Origin: Candidatus Saccharimonadota bacterium
GTDB taxonomy: Bacteria; Patescibacteriota; Saccharimonadia; Saccharimonadales; Saccharimonadaceae
Direction of reading: 5' to 3'
Assembly (NCBI GenBank): GCA_017510425.1
Contig: JAFWNJ010000004.1
Location: 1 to 34,784, forward strand
DNA: 34,784 bases
The position numbers were made by a program, and so were the translations under genes. Below, one piece after another: positions 1-8,073 of this stretch (its first letter is position 1; each line of letters begins with the position of its first letter). Under the pieces are notes generated by a model, which had not been told where the DNA came from, ran no database searches, and saw nothing but the letters and a program-made list of their open reading frames with translations.

Positions 1-51
1 GTTCATGTGCTATCTCCTTGTTGTATTAGTTTCAATTACAAGAATAGCACG

Positions 52-90
52 AAAAAGGACCACTTGTTTTTAGGAGCTGTGGTCCTTTTT
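52..90. terminator. Bidirectional intrinsic terminator
   Basis: A 12-bp perfect stem (52-63 with 79-90) has an A-run on its left side and a T-run on its right, so it can end transcription in both directions. The loop is 15 nt. It probably closes whatever gene lies left of the window, since no coding region precedes it here. Confidence 0.85.
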
Positions 91-140
91 CTTGTGGTTC
101 TATTTAAGCGTTAGCATACACACATTTTGTCTATTTAACC

Positions 141-146
141 TATAAT
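141..146 (+). promoter_or_regulatory. -10 box of the first small gene
   Basis: A perfect TATAAT lies 65 bp ahead of the ATG at 211. No convincing -35 box is seen at 16-18 bp. The predicted RNA would start near 153 and begin with a GU-containing hairpin (about 157-183) before the Shine-Dalgarno sequence. Confidence 0.5.
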
Positions 147-210
147 ACTAATTACAGGTTCGCCTTATGACGGAGGGCGAGCTGAGTATATTAAAAAGGA
201 GGGCAAAAAA

Positions 211-579
211 ATGCTCGGAATCCTTGTTTTCGTTTCCATTATCCTTTTCGTCGGATTTGTTATTGGTTCGGCGATTTCTATTAAGCCTCTTGCTACCAAA
301 GAGGTTGCAGGCACGTTTTGCGTGCTGGTGGGTGTTGTGGCATTGTTATTTATCATGCTGTATTGCACCTATATAGACAGCAGTTTGCTGGAGATAATTG
401 GGAATTTTGTCGCCTCTAGATTTCCCGTTTGGGCGGTCGATCTGGTGGCTGGCATGATGTTCATGGGCGCAATGGCTGCTTTTATATTTTTAAGTGGACT
501 ATTGTCTTATGGCGTCGTTATAGTATCTTGCGCGATACAGTTATACTGTTTGCGCGAATTGATCCGTCACACCCCCTGA
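211..579 (+). CDS. Small multi-pass membrane protein, unknown
   Basis: I do not recognise this 122-residue protein. It is almost entirely hydrophobic, with about four membrane segments (roughly residues 2-22, 32-55, 72-98 and 100-115) and very short loops. It ends with a short charged tail that includes Arg and His. The start is well supported: AAAGGAGG lies 7-8 nt ahead of the ATG. The stop codon TGA lies inside the left arm of the terminator that follows, so the gene is a single transcription unit between two terminators. An overlapping frame from 167 is a shadow with no Shine-Dalgarno support. The cell membrane is the likely location; no function can be given. Confidence 0.75.
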   Translation: MLGILVFVSIILFVGFVIGSAISIKPLATKEVAGTFCVLVGVVALLFIMLYCTYIDSSLLEIIGNFVASRFPVWAVDLVAGMMFMGAMAAFIFLSGLLSYGVVIVSCAIQLYCLRELIRHTP

Positions 580-602
580 CCTCGTCAGGGGGGGATTTTT
601 TG
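572..602 (+). terminator. Intrinsic terminator
   Basis: A 9-bp GC-rich stem (572-580 with 584-592) with a 3-nt loop is followed by a T-run at 596-602. The stop codon of the preceding gene (577-579) is part of the stem. Confidence 0.9.
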
Positions 603-621
603 TTGCAGAGAAATTTAGGGA

Positions 622-651
622 TTGATTTCCTTAATGGAATAATGGTAAAAT
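622..651 (+). promoter_or_regulatory. sbcB promoter
   Basis: TTGATT (622-627) and TAAAAT (646-651) are 18 bp apart, and TGG directly before the -10 makes it an extended -10. The RNA would start near 658, leaving a leader of about 28 nt with no clear Shine-Dalgarno sequence before the ATG at 686. Confidence 0.6.
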
Positions 652-685
652 GGCGGTAGTATGTTTAAAGTAGAGTATTGATGGT

Positions 686-2176
686 ATGAAGACATTTTTC
701 TTTTATGATTTAGAGACATCGGGATTAAGACCGAGAGATGATCGAATAATGCAATTTGCTGGGCAGCGGACGGATATGGAACTAAATCCGGTGGGTGAGC
801 CAGTGAATGTGCTGGTCAAGATGACGAACGATGCCTTGCCGAGTCCGGGCGCGATTAATGTGACTGGCATTACGCCTCAGCAAACCCTGATGGATGGAAT
901 TAGTGAGGCGGAGTTTTGCAAGTGTGTCACTGAAGAAATTTTTGTACCAGATACGATTGCGGTGGGATACAATACAGTGAGATTTGATGATGAATTTATG
1001 CGGGCGTGCCTGTGGCGGAATTTCTACGATCCATATGAATGGGAGTGGAAAGATGGACGGAGCCGCTGGGATATCCTGGATGTGGTACGGCTCACTAGGG
1101 CACTCAGGCCGGAGGGGATTAACTGGCCGTTTAGGGATGATGGCGCGCCGACGAATAGATTGGAACTAATTACTAAGCTGAATGGGGTTTCGCACGAGCA
1201 TGCGCACGATGCATTGTCGGATGTGTATGCGACGATTGCGGTGGCAAAATTGATTCGGGATAAACAGCCAGATTTGTTCAATTATCTATATAGTATACGT
1301 GGTAAGAATGACGTGAAAAAACTGGTGAATTTGGAAAATCCGAAGCCGTTTATATATGCAAGTGGGCGATACGCTAATGAATTTAATAAGACGACTGTGG
1401 TGTTTCCGATTGCGCCAGGACGAAATGGAAATGTACTAGTTTACGACCTTCGGCACAATTTGGAACGGGTCCTGACTGAACCTATTTTTTCGGATGCTGG
1501 ACTTGAAAAATCAGGAACGTCATACGCAGGACGGCCGGGAGAACCGCCTGCTTTGCAGGCGAACCTCTCGGCGTCGTCTGGAATATACGTCCCTGATTTT
1601 TCAAATCATCTTATGCATCCGAAAAAACAGGTTTCAGCCACCCGTTCCAATTTTTTCCCAATCGTGAAGGAGCTATGCTATAACAAGTGCCCTGCTGTGG
1701 CGCCGCTTGGGGTGCTCGATAAGAATGGCGGGTGGGAGAAAATTGGATTAGACAAGGAGACGGTGGAGAAAAACTTACAGTCATTGCTGGCGCACCCGGA
1801 GTTTGCGGAGCAAATGCGAGAAGAGTACGAGAACAGACCGGAATTTCCGCCCGCGGAAGAGCCGGAAGGGGCGATATATGATGGTTTTTTAAACGATGCA
1901 GATCGGGTAAAGGTCGCTGTGGTTAGGAATGCTGAGCCAAGTAAGCTAGTGGACTTAAATCTTGAATTTGACGACGAAAGATTGCCAGAATTATTGTTGC
2001 ACTATAAGGGGAGGAACTTTCCAGAAACATTGTCGGAATCGGAGATGGAACAATATGAAGATTATCGGAAGAATCGATTAAATAAGCAATTGCCTAAATT
2101 TATGGCTGAGATTGAGAAAGTTTCAGATGACTTCGTAAAACAAGAGTTGCTATTATACTTACAGTCGCTAACTTAG
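686..2176 (+). CDS. sbcB: Exodeoxyribonuclease I
   Basis: A 496-residue homologue of the 3'-to-5' single-strand DNA exonuclease ExoI, which works in recombination, mismatch repair and DNA end processing. The DnaQ-like domain opens with D8-L-E10 (exo I motif), continues with GYNTVRFDDE (exo II) and carries H174 and D179 in HAHDALSDV (exo III). Further stretches match E. coli ExoI closely: NFYDPYEW, SRWDILDV and ALRPEGINWP. The SH3-like middle and the helical C-terminal region (ending near KGRNFPETL) are present. The protein is about 20 residues longer than the E. coli enzyme overall. The stretch between the DLRHN and NKCP landmarks is about 38 residues longer, and most of this is explained by an in-frame palindrome at 1503-1604 (residues 273-307). 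It has its own promoter and converges on ldh. Confidence 0.95.
   Translation: MKTFFFYDLETSGLRPRDDRIMQFAGQRTDMELNPVGEPVNVLVKMTNDALPSPGAINVTGITPQQTLMDGISEAEFCKCVTEEIFVPDTIAVGYNTVRFDDEFMRACLWRNFYDPYEWEWKDGRSRWDILDVVRLTRALRPEGINWPFRDDGAPTNRLELITKLNGVSHEHAHDALSDVYATIAVAKLIRDKQPDLFNYLYSIRGKNDVKKLVNLENPKPFIYASGRYANEFNKTTVVFPIAPGRNGNVLVYDLRHNLERVLTEPIFSDAGLEKSGTSYAGRPGEPPALQANLSASSGIYVPDFSNHLMHPKKQVSATRSNFFPIVKELCYNKCPAVAPLGVLDKNGGWEKIGLDKETVEKNLQSLLAHPEFAEQMREEYENRPEFPPAEEPEGAIYDGFLNDADRVKVAVVRNAEPSKLVDLNLEFDDERLPELLLHYKGRNFPETLSESEMEQYEDYRKNRLNKQLPKFMAEIEKVSDDFVKQELLLYLQSLT
1503..1604 (+). repeat. In-frame palindromic element inside sbcB
   Basis: Arms 1503-1520 and 1587-1604 pair over 18 bp with one mismatch (A1516 opposite C). 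Inside lies a nested hairpin: GACG (1530-1533), CCGGGAG and CGCCTGC on the left pair with GCAGGCG, CTCTCGG and CGTC on the right, with an AAC/AAC internal loop and a TTT tip. The element is 102 bp, exactly 34 codons, so the reading frame is kept. It falls where the protein is about 38 residues longer than E. coli ExoI. It resembles in concept the Rickettsia palindromic elements found within genes. No second copy of this sequence was seen in the window. Confidence 0.7.
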
Positions 2177-2181
2177 AATGT

Positions 2182-2312
2182 CACTATATAATTCATCAAT
2201 ATCGAGGGACATAAAGGCAAAATCTTTGATTTTGCCGCCGTAGGGGCGGAGCGATGTGGTAAAATGTATTACCACATCGCGCAGCTCCCGAGATATGATG
2301 AATTATGTAGTG
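2182..2312 (+). repeat. Family A structured repeat, copy 1
   Basis: It fills the gap between the convergent ends of sbcB and ldh. Outer arms 2182-2197 and 2297-2312 pair over 16 bp with one G-U. After a bulged A comes ATATC/GATAT, then a GA/GA internal loop, then GGGA/TCCC. Two hairpins sit inside: a 9-bp stem with a TTT loop (GGCAAAATC, from 2216) and a 12-bp stem (GCGATGTGGTAA, from 2251). The core matches the copy at 18284-18418 with only four differences over about 98 nt. This could be a mobile palindromic repeat, a bidirectional terminator-like element or a structured RNA; no protein is encoded. Confidence 0.85.
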
Positions 2313-2318
2313 GTTTTA

Positions 2319-3233
2319 TTAGTATTTTACAGTACGGATGGCTTGTTTTAAGGCATTGATGGATTTTTGAAGTTCGATGCCTTCGTGTTCGGACAGTCTG
2401 AGATCGAGGCGGCGGATAATGCCGGCACGGCCAACTACGGATGGGAAGCCAAAGCTGGTATCGGAGAAGTAATCATAAGATGAGACGGGGAGAACACGCA
2501 TTTCGTCATTGAAAATACAATTAAGTATTTGTGCAACACAGGTGGCAATACCGTAGTAGGTGGCGCCTTTTTTGTCGATAATGTCGTAGGCTTCGTTACG
2601 GACGAATTCAGAGATGTCTCTGCGTACGTTGGCTGGTAATAGTGTGCTGATTTTTTGGCCACCAATGTCGGCGAGAGACCAGAGTGTAACTTCGGTGTCG
2701 CCGTGTTCGCCGATTTGATGAGCATGAACGGATTTCGGATTGACATTGAGGTAGTTTGCAATGCGGGCGCGGAGGCGAGCAGAGTCAAGTAAAGTACCGG
2801 AACCAATAACACGTTCGGCGGGAAGGCCAGAAAACTTCATGGTGTAGTATGTTAAAACATCCATTGGATTGGTGACGACGAGGAAGATGCCATTAAAGCC
2901 TGAAGCCATGATTTGCTCAATCATACCCTTCAAAATATTGGCGTTTTTAGCCAAGAGTTCCATGCGAGTCTCGCCGGGTTTCTGAGCAGCGCCGGCCGTG
3001 ATTACGACGATATCGCAATCCTTGGCATCCTTATAGGTGCCGTTTTTAATTTTGACAAAGCTTGGAGCAACGGCGAGGGCATCGCGTAAGTCCATCGCTT
3101 CGCCTTCGGCATCTCGTGCGATGATGTCGGTTAATATTATTTCGTTCACTGCGGTACGTTGGTTCACCAGCGCAAAAGCGATGGATGCGCCGACGTTGCC
3201 AGTACCGACTATCATGATTTTATTGTTATCCAT
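2319..3233 (-). CDS. ldh: L-lactate dehydrogenase
   Basis: A 304-residue NAD-dependent L-lactate dehydrogenase that reduces pyruvate to lactate in the cytoplasm, regenerating NAD+ in fermentation. It has the Rossmann GTGNVG motif at the N-terminus, the ITAGAAQKPGETR loop (Gln rather than Arg at the specificity position, so lactate rather than malate dehydrogenase), TNPMD, the substrate-binding LDSAR and the catalytic His in GEHGDTEV. Two in-frame ATGs exist, at 3239 and 3233. I chose 3233 because the -10 box TATAAT (3245 to 3240 on this strand) ends 7 nt before it, so the mRNA would start at that ATG; an mRNA covering 3239 would need an impossible start point. The 3' end abuts the family A repeat. 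Confidence 0.93.
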   Translation of the reverse strand: MDNNKIMIVGTGNVGASIAFALVNQRTAVNEIILTDIIARDAEGEAMDLRDALAVAPSFVKIKNGTYKDAKDCDIVVITAGAAQKPGETRMELLAKNANILKGMIEQIMASGFNGIFLVVTNPMDVLTYYTMKFSGLPAERVIGSGTLLDSARLRARIANYLNVNPKSVHAHQIGEHGDTEVTLWSLADIGGQKISTLLPANVRRDISEFVRNEAYDIIDKKGATYYGIATCVAQILNCIFNDEMRVLPVSSYDYFSDTSFGFPSVVGRAGIIRRLDLRLSEHEGIELQKSINALKQAIRTVKY

Positions 3234-3239
3234 AAGCAT

Positions 3240-3248
3240 ATTATAACA
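3240..3248 (-). promoter_or_regulatory. ldh extended -10 promoter, leaderless
   Basis: On the minus strand TGT-TATAAT reads from 3248 to 3240. The predicted start point is 3233, which is the A of the chosen ATG. No good -35 box is visible. Confidence 0.6.
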
Positions 3249-3274
3249 TGGTTCCAGTTTTTTATTTGAAAGAA

Positions 3275-3285
3275 TGATATATAAT
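3275..3285 (+). promoter_or_regulatory. Promoter of the DUF2207 gene, near-leaderless
   Basis: TATAAT at 3280-3285 (with an overlapping TGA-TATATA at 3275-3283) ends 8 nt before the ATG at 3293. The two divergent promoters of ldh and this gene lie within about 50 bp. Confidence 0.5.
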
Positions 3286-3292
3286 ATATGGT

Positions 3293-5176
3293 ATGAAAAG
3301 AGTAATGGCTATTATTATATTAACTTTAATTTGCCTTATTGGGACTCCAGTGGGTGCCGCGAGTACGGATAATTTTTATTTCAGTGATTTCACTGGAGAT
3401 TATTATCTTGGGAGTAATGAAGATGGAACTTCTTACCTAAAAGTTCGGGAGAACGTAACTGCGGTTTTTCCTGAATATAATCAGAATAAAGGAATTTGTC
3501 GGCAAATACCCTATACAAATCAAGACGGCAATAATCTGGTACTTCCAAGCTTAACCAGGAATGATATTGTTGTCACTAGGAATGGTTTAACTGAGCCGAT
3601 TTATAGTATTGACAAAATCGACAATTTTTATAATGTTTGTACTGGTAATGATGACTATGTGTTGGGAGCTCAGACTTATACTTTCGAGTATAAATATACT
3701 AATGTTGTGACGGAGTTTAATGAAAATGGCAGAATTTTCCAAGAGCTATATTGGGATACGAATGGCAATGGCGCACTACAACGATTTGACAAAGTGACGG
3801 CGAGGCTCCATTTTGATAATATGGATGTTTGGACTGGTGAAAGTTGGTGTTATGTTGGTAAATATGGTGAGAGTGGACGAAGTCGCTGCGAAATAACGAA
3901 GCTTGATGATGGTGTGCAATTTGTGTCAGTGGATTTGAGTTCGTTTGAAAACCTAACCTTTGATGTCGAGCTGAAGGCGAATAGTTTTAAGTTGCCGGCA
4001 CTTCGGGAAGATTATACTTATATATGGATTGCGCTTGGTGTCGGGGCGTTTTGCGCAGTGATGATTGGCCTTGCAGTGAAGAAATATCTGTCTACACGTA
4101 AGAAAATTTTAGCCTATAAAAACACTTTCGTGAAACCAGAATTTCAACCAAGTAAGGAATTTACCTTGCCGGAGATGACGGAGGTTTTTATAGGCAAGAA
4201 GAAGAATTATCGTGTACCGATGTTGCTGGATTTAATAGTGAGGCATAAAATTGAGTTACAGAAAGTCGGCGAGAAATCTTGGAGAAACAATCAGAAATGG
4301 AATATCATTGTAAAAAACCTAACCGATGTGACGGAAGAATATATAGATTTATTAACAATTATAAATGATGGTGAGCGCCCTGAGGTTGGAACTACAATTG
4401 CAGTAAGAAATCATACTGCTAATGGTGAGCTAATTGCTCTTAGCAAAGCGATAGAAAAGAAAATAACTGATGATTTAAAACATGATGGGCTAGTGGAGTC
4501 TAAGTATGTATTTGGACGTTCTAACAACAGTTCGATTGGTGATATTATTATTCAGGCGGTATTCTTTTCTGTAATTGCTTTATTTGCTGGCGCGTATATA
4601 ATGAGCTATTTGATTGATATGTTTAATTTAGATCATCCTCTTGGCAGGATACTAGTGTTTCGAGATGGTTTTATGTATGTGGTTATTCCGATGGTAGTTA
4701 TTACCGTGGTAGTTTGTACATATTTATATAAGACTGCCGGTAAGTATTCTGGCTATACCTTAAACGGCCTTAAGATGTCTAGGTATATGGATGGATTAAA
4801 ACTATACATCGGAATGGCGGAGGCCGAGAGGATAAGATTCTTACAAAGTGTAAATGGTGCCGACACCTCGTCGACTGGAATTGTGAAGCTATATGAGAAA
4901 TTATTACCGTATGCGGCCGTATTTGGACTGGAGGAAAGCTGGCTTAAGGAAATGAAGGAATACTGCGAAGTGAAGGAGATTGAAGAACCAGATTATTTAT
5001 TGATGGGATTAGCCATTTCGGATATTACGAGGGGATTAAACAACGTTGCTAGTGTTGCAGCTGCAAGTTCTACGATGTCTAGCTCCGGTGGAAGTTCGTC
5101 TTCTGGGTTTTCTGGTGGAGGCGGAGGCGGTTTCTCTGGCGGTGGGGGAGGCGGAGGTGGTTTTTCTGGGCGATAG
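3293..5176 (+). CDS. DUF2207-type membrane protein
   Basis: A 627-residue protein with the layout of the DUF2207 (YciQ-like) family, whose function is unknown. A signal peptide (residues 1-22, ending in a GAA-like cleavage site) leads into an extracellular beta-rich domain of about 220 residues containing the TFEYKYTN-type strand typical of the family. A membrane segment follows at about 243-264, then a cytoplasmic region, then two more membrane segments at about 418-445 and 455-480. The C-terminus (about 590-627) is Ser- then Gly-rich, with runs of up to eight Gly, as is common in this family. The start is set by the promoter directly in front of it. No terminator is seen before the next gene, which has its own promoter. 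Confidence 0.8.
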   Translation: MKRVMAIIILTLICLIGTPVGAASTDNFYFSDFTGDYYLGSNEDGTSYLKVRENVTAVFPEYNQNKGICRQIPYTNQDGNNLVLPSLTRNDIVVTRNGLTEPIYSIDKIDNFYNVCTGNDDYVLGAQTYTFEYKYTNVVTEFNENGRIFQELYWDTNGNGALQRFDKVTARLHFDNMDVWTGESWCYVGKYGESGRSRCEITKLDDGVQFVSVDLSSFENLTFDVELKANSFKLPALREDYTYIWIALGVGAFCAVMIGLAVKKYLSTRKKILAYKNTFVKPEFQPSKEFTLPEMTEVFIGKKKNYRVPMLLDLIVRHKIELQKVGEKSWRNNQKWNIIVKNLTDVTEEYIDLLTIINDGERPEVGTTIAVRNHTANGELIALSKAIEKKITDDLKHDGLVESKYVFGRSNNSSIGDIIIQAVFFSVIALFAGAYIMSYLIDMFNLDHPLGRILVFRDGFMYVVIPMVVITVVVCTYLYKTAGKYSGYTLNGLKMSRYMDGLKLYIGMAEAERIRFLQSVNGADTSSTGIVKLYEKLLPYAAVFGLEESWLKEMKEYCEVKEIEEPDYLLMGLAISDITRGLNNVASVAAASSTMSSSGGSSSSGFSGGGGGGFSGGGGGGGGFSGR

Positions 5177-5202
5177 CTTTAAGACGATATTTGCTGATTC
5201 TG

Positions 5203-5211
5203 TGGTATAAT
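5203..5211 (+). promoter_or_regulatory. Extended -10 promoter of the surface protein
   Basis: TGG-TATAAT at 5203-5211; the RNA would start near 5218. A second TATAAT lies at 5223-5228. The leader carries GAGGA at 5246-5250 ahead of the ATG at 5258. Confidence 0.5.
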
Positions 5212-5257
5212 GAGTTTATGATTATAATATATTAAAATAAATGATGAGGAAAATAAT

Positions 5258-6475
5258 ATGGATCCAACAAACAATTCAACACCAACACCTAATCCGTCGC
5301 CAACACCTGGACCGTCGCCTGTGCTAAACCCAGTGTCGCCAGTGAATCCCACTCAGCCGATTAATCCTAGTGTGTCTGCTTTTGAACCTGCTGCTCCAGC
5401 TCCGTCGAATACTCCAGTTAGTCCCGTTCAGCCAGCTGCTCCGGTTCAGCCAGCTGTTCCAGCGCAGTCGTCTGGTTCTTTTGGTCAACCAGTGGTGATG
5501 CCTACGCCTCAGCCTGTTAGCTCTACTAATCCTTCGTCTGTGGGCCATGTTTTCAAGCCTGCAGGTGTGGGTGTGGCGGCTACTGAGCCAATAATGATGC
5601 CAGAACAGCCAAAGGCACCGGATCCAATCGAAGAAGAGCTAAAAGCTCCGATGAAAGCTGCGGCTCCAGCTCCTGGCTCAATTGGTTCGGCCGTGTCTGG
5701 TCCTTCTGAAGGTTCGGCTGCGCAGGCCCCTGAACCTAATCCTGCCATTAATCCTTTTCAAACACCGCAGGTCTCAGCTAAGACTACAACACCTAACGTA
5801 TCGTTTACCGATCCCGCAATGCAACCCGATGCGACAAATCCGCAATCTAGTAATGTTAAGCCAGCAAAAAAGAAAACTAGCAAGAATACTTTGATAGCTT
5901 TAATTGTGGTTGCGGTGATGGTGATTATTGCGCTAGGAGCAGTGTTTGCAATGCAGTTTTTAAATTGGCCGGGTTCTGGTGACAACTCTGGTTCGGGTGG
6001 CTCTAGCTCTAATTCTTCTAGCAATAGTTCTAACAGCAATTCGAACAGTAGCTCCAATAGTAATTCTAATAGTAACTCTTCGCAGAATGGTTCAAGTAGC
6101 AATAGTTCGAGTAATAGTTCGAATAGCGGTTCGAGTACGAATGGTGGTAGTACTAGCAGCAATGCAAGTACAGTCGTTTGTGCCGGGAGCTATAATTCTG
6201 ACACATTGGGAACAGTTTCACGAAGTGTTACTTTCTTGATCGAGGATAATAAACTTTCTAGTGCGACAGTTGAGACAAGTACGACGGATGAAAATGGTGA
6301 GACTAAGACTGAGAAGAAAACCATGAGTTCTTCTGAAATCTTTACTGATTCAACTCAATCGGATGAGACATTTGAAGCAGATGGAACCCTCAAGGTTACA
6401 CTTAGTGAGTTTGTCAAAAAAGCACAAGAATCCTTAAGTAGTGACACTGTTACATTCACTTGTCTAAGTAAATAG
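5258..6475 (+). CDS. Pro/Ser/Asn-rich single-pass surface protein
   Basis: I do not recognise a named family for this 405-residue protein. Residues 1-200 are rich in Pro, Ala, Ser and Thr with PTPNPSPTPGP-like repeats. A Lys-rich stop-transfer segment precedes one membrane helix at about 211-232. Residues 236-300 are a low-complexity Ser/Asn/Gly linker. A small folded-looking domain of about 100 residues then follows, with one Cys near its start (VVCAGSY) and one near the end (FTCLSK) that could form a disulfide. With no N-terminal signal peptide and basic residues on the N-side of the helix, the Pro-rich part should be cytoplasmic and the Ser/Asn stalk plus C-terminal domain outside. The Shine-Dalgarno GAGGA and an own promoter support the start. 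Confidence 0.7.
   Translation: MDPTNNSTPTPNPSPTPGPSPVLNPVSPVNPTQPINPSVSAFEPAAPAPSNTPVSPVQPAAPVQPAVPAQSSGSFGQPVVMPTPQPVSSTNPSSVGHVFKPAGVGVAATEPIMMPEQPKAPDPIEEELKAPMKAAAPAPGSIGSAVSGPSEGSAAQAPEPNPAINPFQTPQVSAKTTTPNVSFTDPAMQPDATNPQSSNVKPAKKKTSKNTLIALIVVAVMVIIALGAVFAMQFLNWPGSGDNSGSGGSSSNSSSNSSNSNSNSSSNSNSNSNSSQNGSSSNSSSNSSNSGSSTNGGSTSSNASTVVCAGSYNSDTLGTVSRSVTFLIEDNKLSSATVETSTTDENGETKTEKKTMSSSEIFTDSTQSDETFEADGTLKVTLSEFVKKAQESLSSDTVTFTCLSK
5985..6170 (+). repeat. Ser/Asn codon low-complexity tract
   Basis: Within the surface protein gene, AGT/AGC/TCT/TCG and AAT/AAC codons alternate for about 60 codons. The codons are varied, so the tract is not a simple DNA repeat and looks selected at the protein level as a flexible stalk. 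Confidence 0.75.
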
Positions 6476-6491
6476 ATGTTTTAGTGATTTG

Positions 6492-6527
6492 AAACAAGCT
6501 GTCTATGAACTGGCAGCTTGTTTTGTT
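6492..6527 (+). terminator. Intrinsic terminator
   Basis: Arms 6492-6501 and 6514-6523 form a perfect 10-bp stem followed by a short T-rich tail. The right arm also contains the -35 box of metG. Confidence 0.8.
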
Positions 6528-6546
6528 TGAATAAATATTGTAAAAT
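6518..6546 (+). promoter_or_regulatory. metG promoter, leaderless
   Basis: TTGTTT (6518-6523) and TAAAAT (6541-6546) are 17 bp apart. The -10 ends 8 nt before the ATG at 6554, so the mRNA would begin at or one base before the start codon. The -35 lies within the right arm of the upstream terminator. Confidence 0.65.
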
Positions 6547-6553
6547 ATGTTTC

Positions 6554-7972
6554 ATGGAAAAGATATATATTACAACAGCTATACCTTATGTTAATGGAAA
6601 TCCGCATATTGGGCATGCGATGGATTATTGTTTGGCTGATTGTTATGCGAGGTATCAGAGAATAAAAGGTAATGAGGTAAGATTTCAGGCGGGGACTGAC
6701 GAACATGGTAACAAAATAGCCCAGAAAGCTAAAGAATTGAATGTGTCGGTTCAGGAATATGTGAATGAAAACTCTGAGAAATTCAAGAATTTTATTAAAA
6801 AGCTCAATGTTTCTTACACGGACTTTATTAGGACTACGGATGTAGAACACGAGAAACGCGTGCAGGAAATTTGGCGACGACTGAGCGACCATATTTATAA
6901 AGCTAAATATGAAGGTTGGTATTGTACTGGTTGTGAAAGATATATTACAAAAAAAGAATATGAGGAAACTGGTGGCGTGTGTCCCGATCATCAGAAGCCG
7001 TACGAGAGATTGGAAGAAGAAAACTATTATTATAGGATTAGCGATTTTAAGGATAGAATCCGTGAGGCGATTGAGTCTGATGAACTGAGAATTTTGCCAG
7101 AATTCCGAAAGAAAGAGGTTCTAAGATTACTTAATGAATCGCCTGATGTTTCGATTTCGAGGCCGGTTTCACAATTAAGCTGGGGTGTGCCGGTGCCGGA
7201 TGACCCTTCACAGGTCATGTATGTGTGGTTAGATGCGCTTTCGAATTACATAACTGTTTTAGGTTTTCCAGAATCATTAGATTTTGCTGAATGGTGGCCG
7301 GCGGATGCGCAGTTTGTGGGGAAAGATATATTGAGGTTTCATGCGATTATTTGGCCGGCAATGCTGCTTGGGTTGAATCTCCCTTTGCCACGGACTCTAG
7401 TTTCGCACGGTATGGTGCTTTGTGATGGTCAAAAGATGTCGAAATCCATTGGCAATGTGGTGGATCCGGTGGAAGTGCTAGATAAATATGGATTAGATGC
7501 TTTTAGATATTTCTTCTTAAGGCATATTGATACCTTCGCTGATTCGGATTTTACTTGGGAAAAATTCAGCGATGCCTATAATAACGAGTTGGCTAATGAT
7601 CTTGGTAATTTGGTGCAAAGGCTCTCGACTTTGGCGGAGAAAAACCAAATAACATATGACAAAAAGGAAAATAGTGGTCTTTCGGATGAATACATTGGCC
7701 TAATGGATAACTTTGAATTTTCAAAAGCTTTTGATTTGGTTTGGAATAGGATTCAGAGATTAAACAAACAAATTGATGAAGATAAACCCTGGAGCTTGGC
7801 GAAGAGTGGTGAGATAGAAAAGCTGAACAAATGTATGAATAGCTTGATTGAGGGTCTGCTTGATGCTACTTATGAATTGTCGCCGTTTTTACCCAATGCG
7901 GCGGAGAAAATAATTGAGGTGTTCGAGGGGCAGATTCGTGCACCGAAGGCACCGTTGTTCCCGAAGAGCTAA
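6554..7972 (+). CDS. metG: Methionyl-tRNA synthetase
   Basis: A class I aminoacyl-tRNA synthetase of 472 residues that charges tRNA-Met in the cytoplasm. HIGH is at residues 18-21 and KMSKS at 294-298. A zinc knuckle in the connective peptide is visible as CTGC and, further on, CPDH, with His replacing the usual fourth Cys. The WLDALSNY and [12 protein letters not shown] motifs are clear. It lacks the C-terminal EMAP-like tRNA-binding domain found in some MetRS. An upstream in-frame ATG at 6518 would overlap the terminator and promoter, so I start at 6554, where the promoter places the 5' end of the mRNA. It is followed by a bidirectional terminator. Confidence 0.95.
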   Translation: MEKIYITTAIPYVNGNPHIGHAMDYCLADCYARYQRIKGNEVRFQAGTDEHGNKIAQKAKELNVSVQEYVNENSEKFKNFIKKLNVSYTDFIRTTDVEHEKRVQEIWRRLSDHIYKAKYEGWYCTGCERYITKKEYEETGGVCPDHQKPYERLEEENYYYRISDFKDRIREAIESDELRILPEFRKKEVLRLLNESPDVSISRPVSQLSWGVPVPDDPSQVMYVWLDALSNYITVLGFPESLDFAEWWPADAQFVGKDILRFHAIIWPAMLLGLNLPLPRTLVSHGMVLCDGQKMSKSIGNVVDPVEVLDKYGLDAFRYFFLRHIDTFADSDFTWEKFSDAYNNELANDLGNLVQRLSTLAEKNQITYDKKENSGLSDEYIGLMDNFEFSKAFDLVWNRIQRLNKQIDEDKPWSLAKSGEIEKLNKCMNSLIEGLLDATYELSPFLPNAAEKIIEVFEGQIRAPKAPLFPKS

Positions 7973-8027
7973 TGTATTCATTGTTTTTTTTGAGTGTTAC
8001 TGTTACGCTGTGGTATGATTTAGCTAA

Positions 8028-8057
8028 AAAATAATCCCCTAGTTAGGGGATTATTTT
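8028..8057. terminator. Bidirectional terminator between metG and aquaporin
   Basis: A perfect 13-bp stem (8028-8040 with 8045-8057) with a 4-nt loop, A-rich on the left and T-rich on the right, separates two convergent genes. Confidence 0.9.
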
Positions 8058-8073
8058 GCGGCATTTACTTTAA

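Noticed and set aside
157-183. Riboswitch in the leader of the first small gene
   Set aside because: A GU-containing 9-10-bp hairpin is visible near the predicted 5' end, but it leaves the Shine-Dalgarno sequence free and has no conserved motif I recognise.
1840-1875. Second palindrome in sbcB (TTCCGC/GCGGAA)
   Set aside because: It is short, and the protein has no extra length here compared with E. coli ExoI, so an insertion is not supported.
5985-6170. CRISPR-like or tandem DNA repeat in the Ser/Asn region
   Set aside because: There is no constant repeat unit or spacer; it is varied codon usage for a low-complexity protein stalk.
6518-6553. N-terminal extension of MetRS from an upstream ATG
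   Set aside because: The 12 extra residues are encoded within the terminator and promoter, and the family starts at the [15 protein letters not shown]-like segment.
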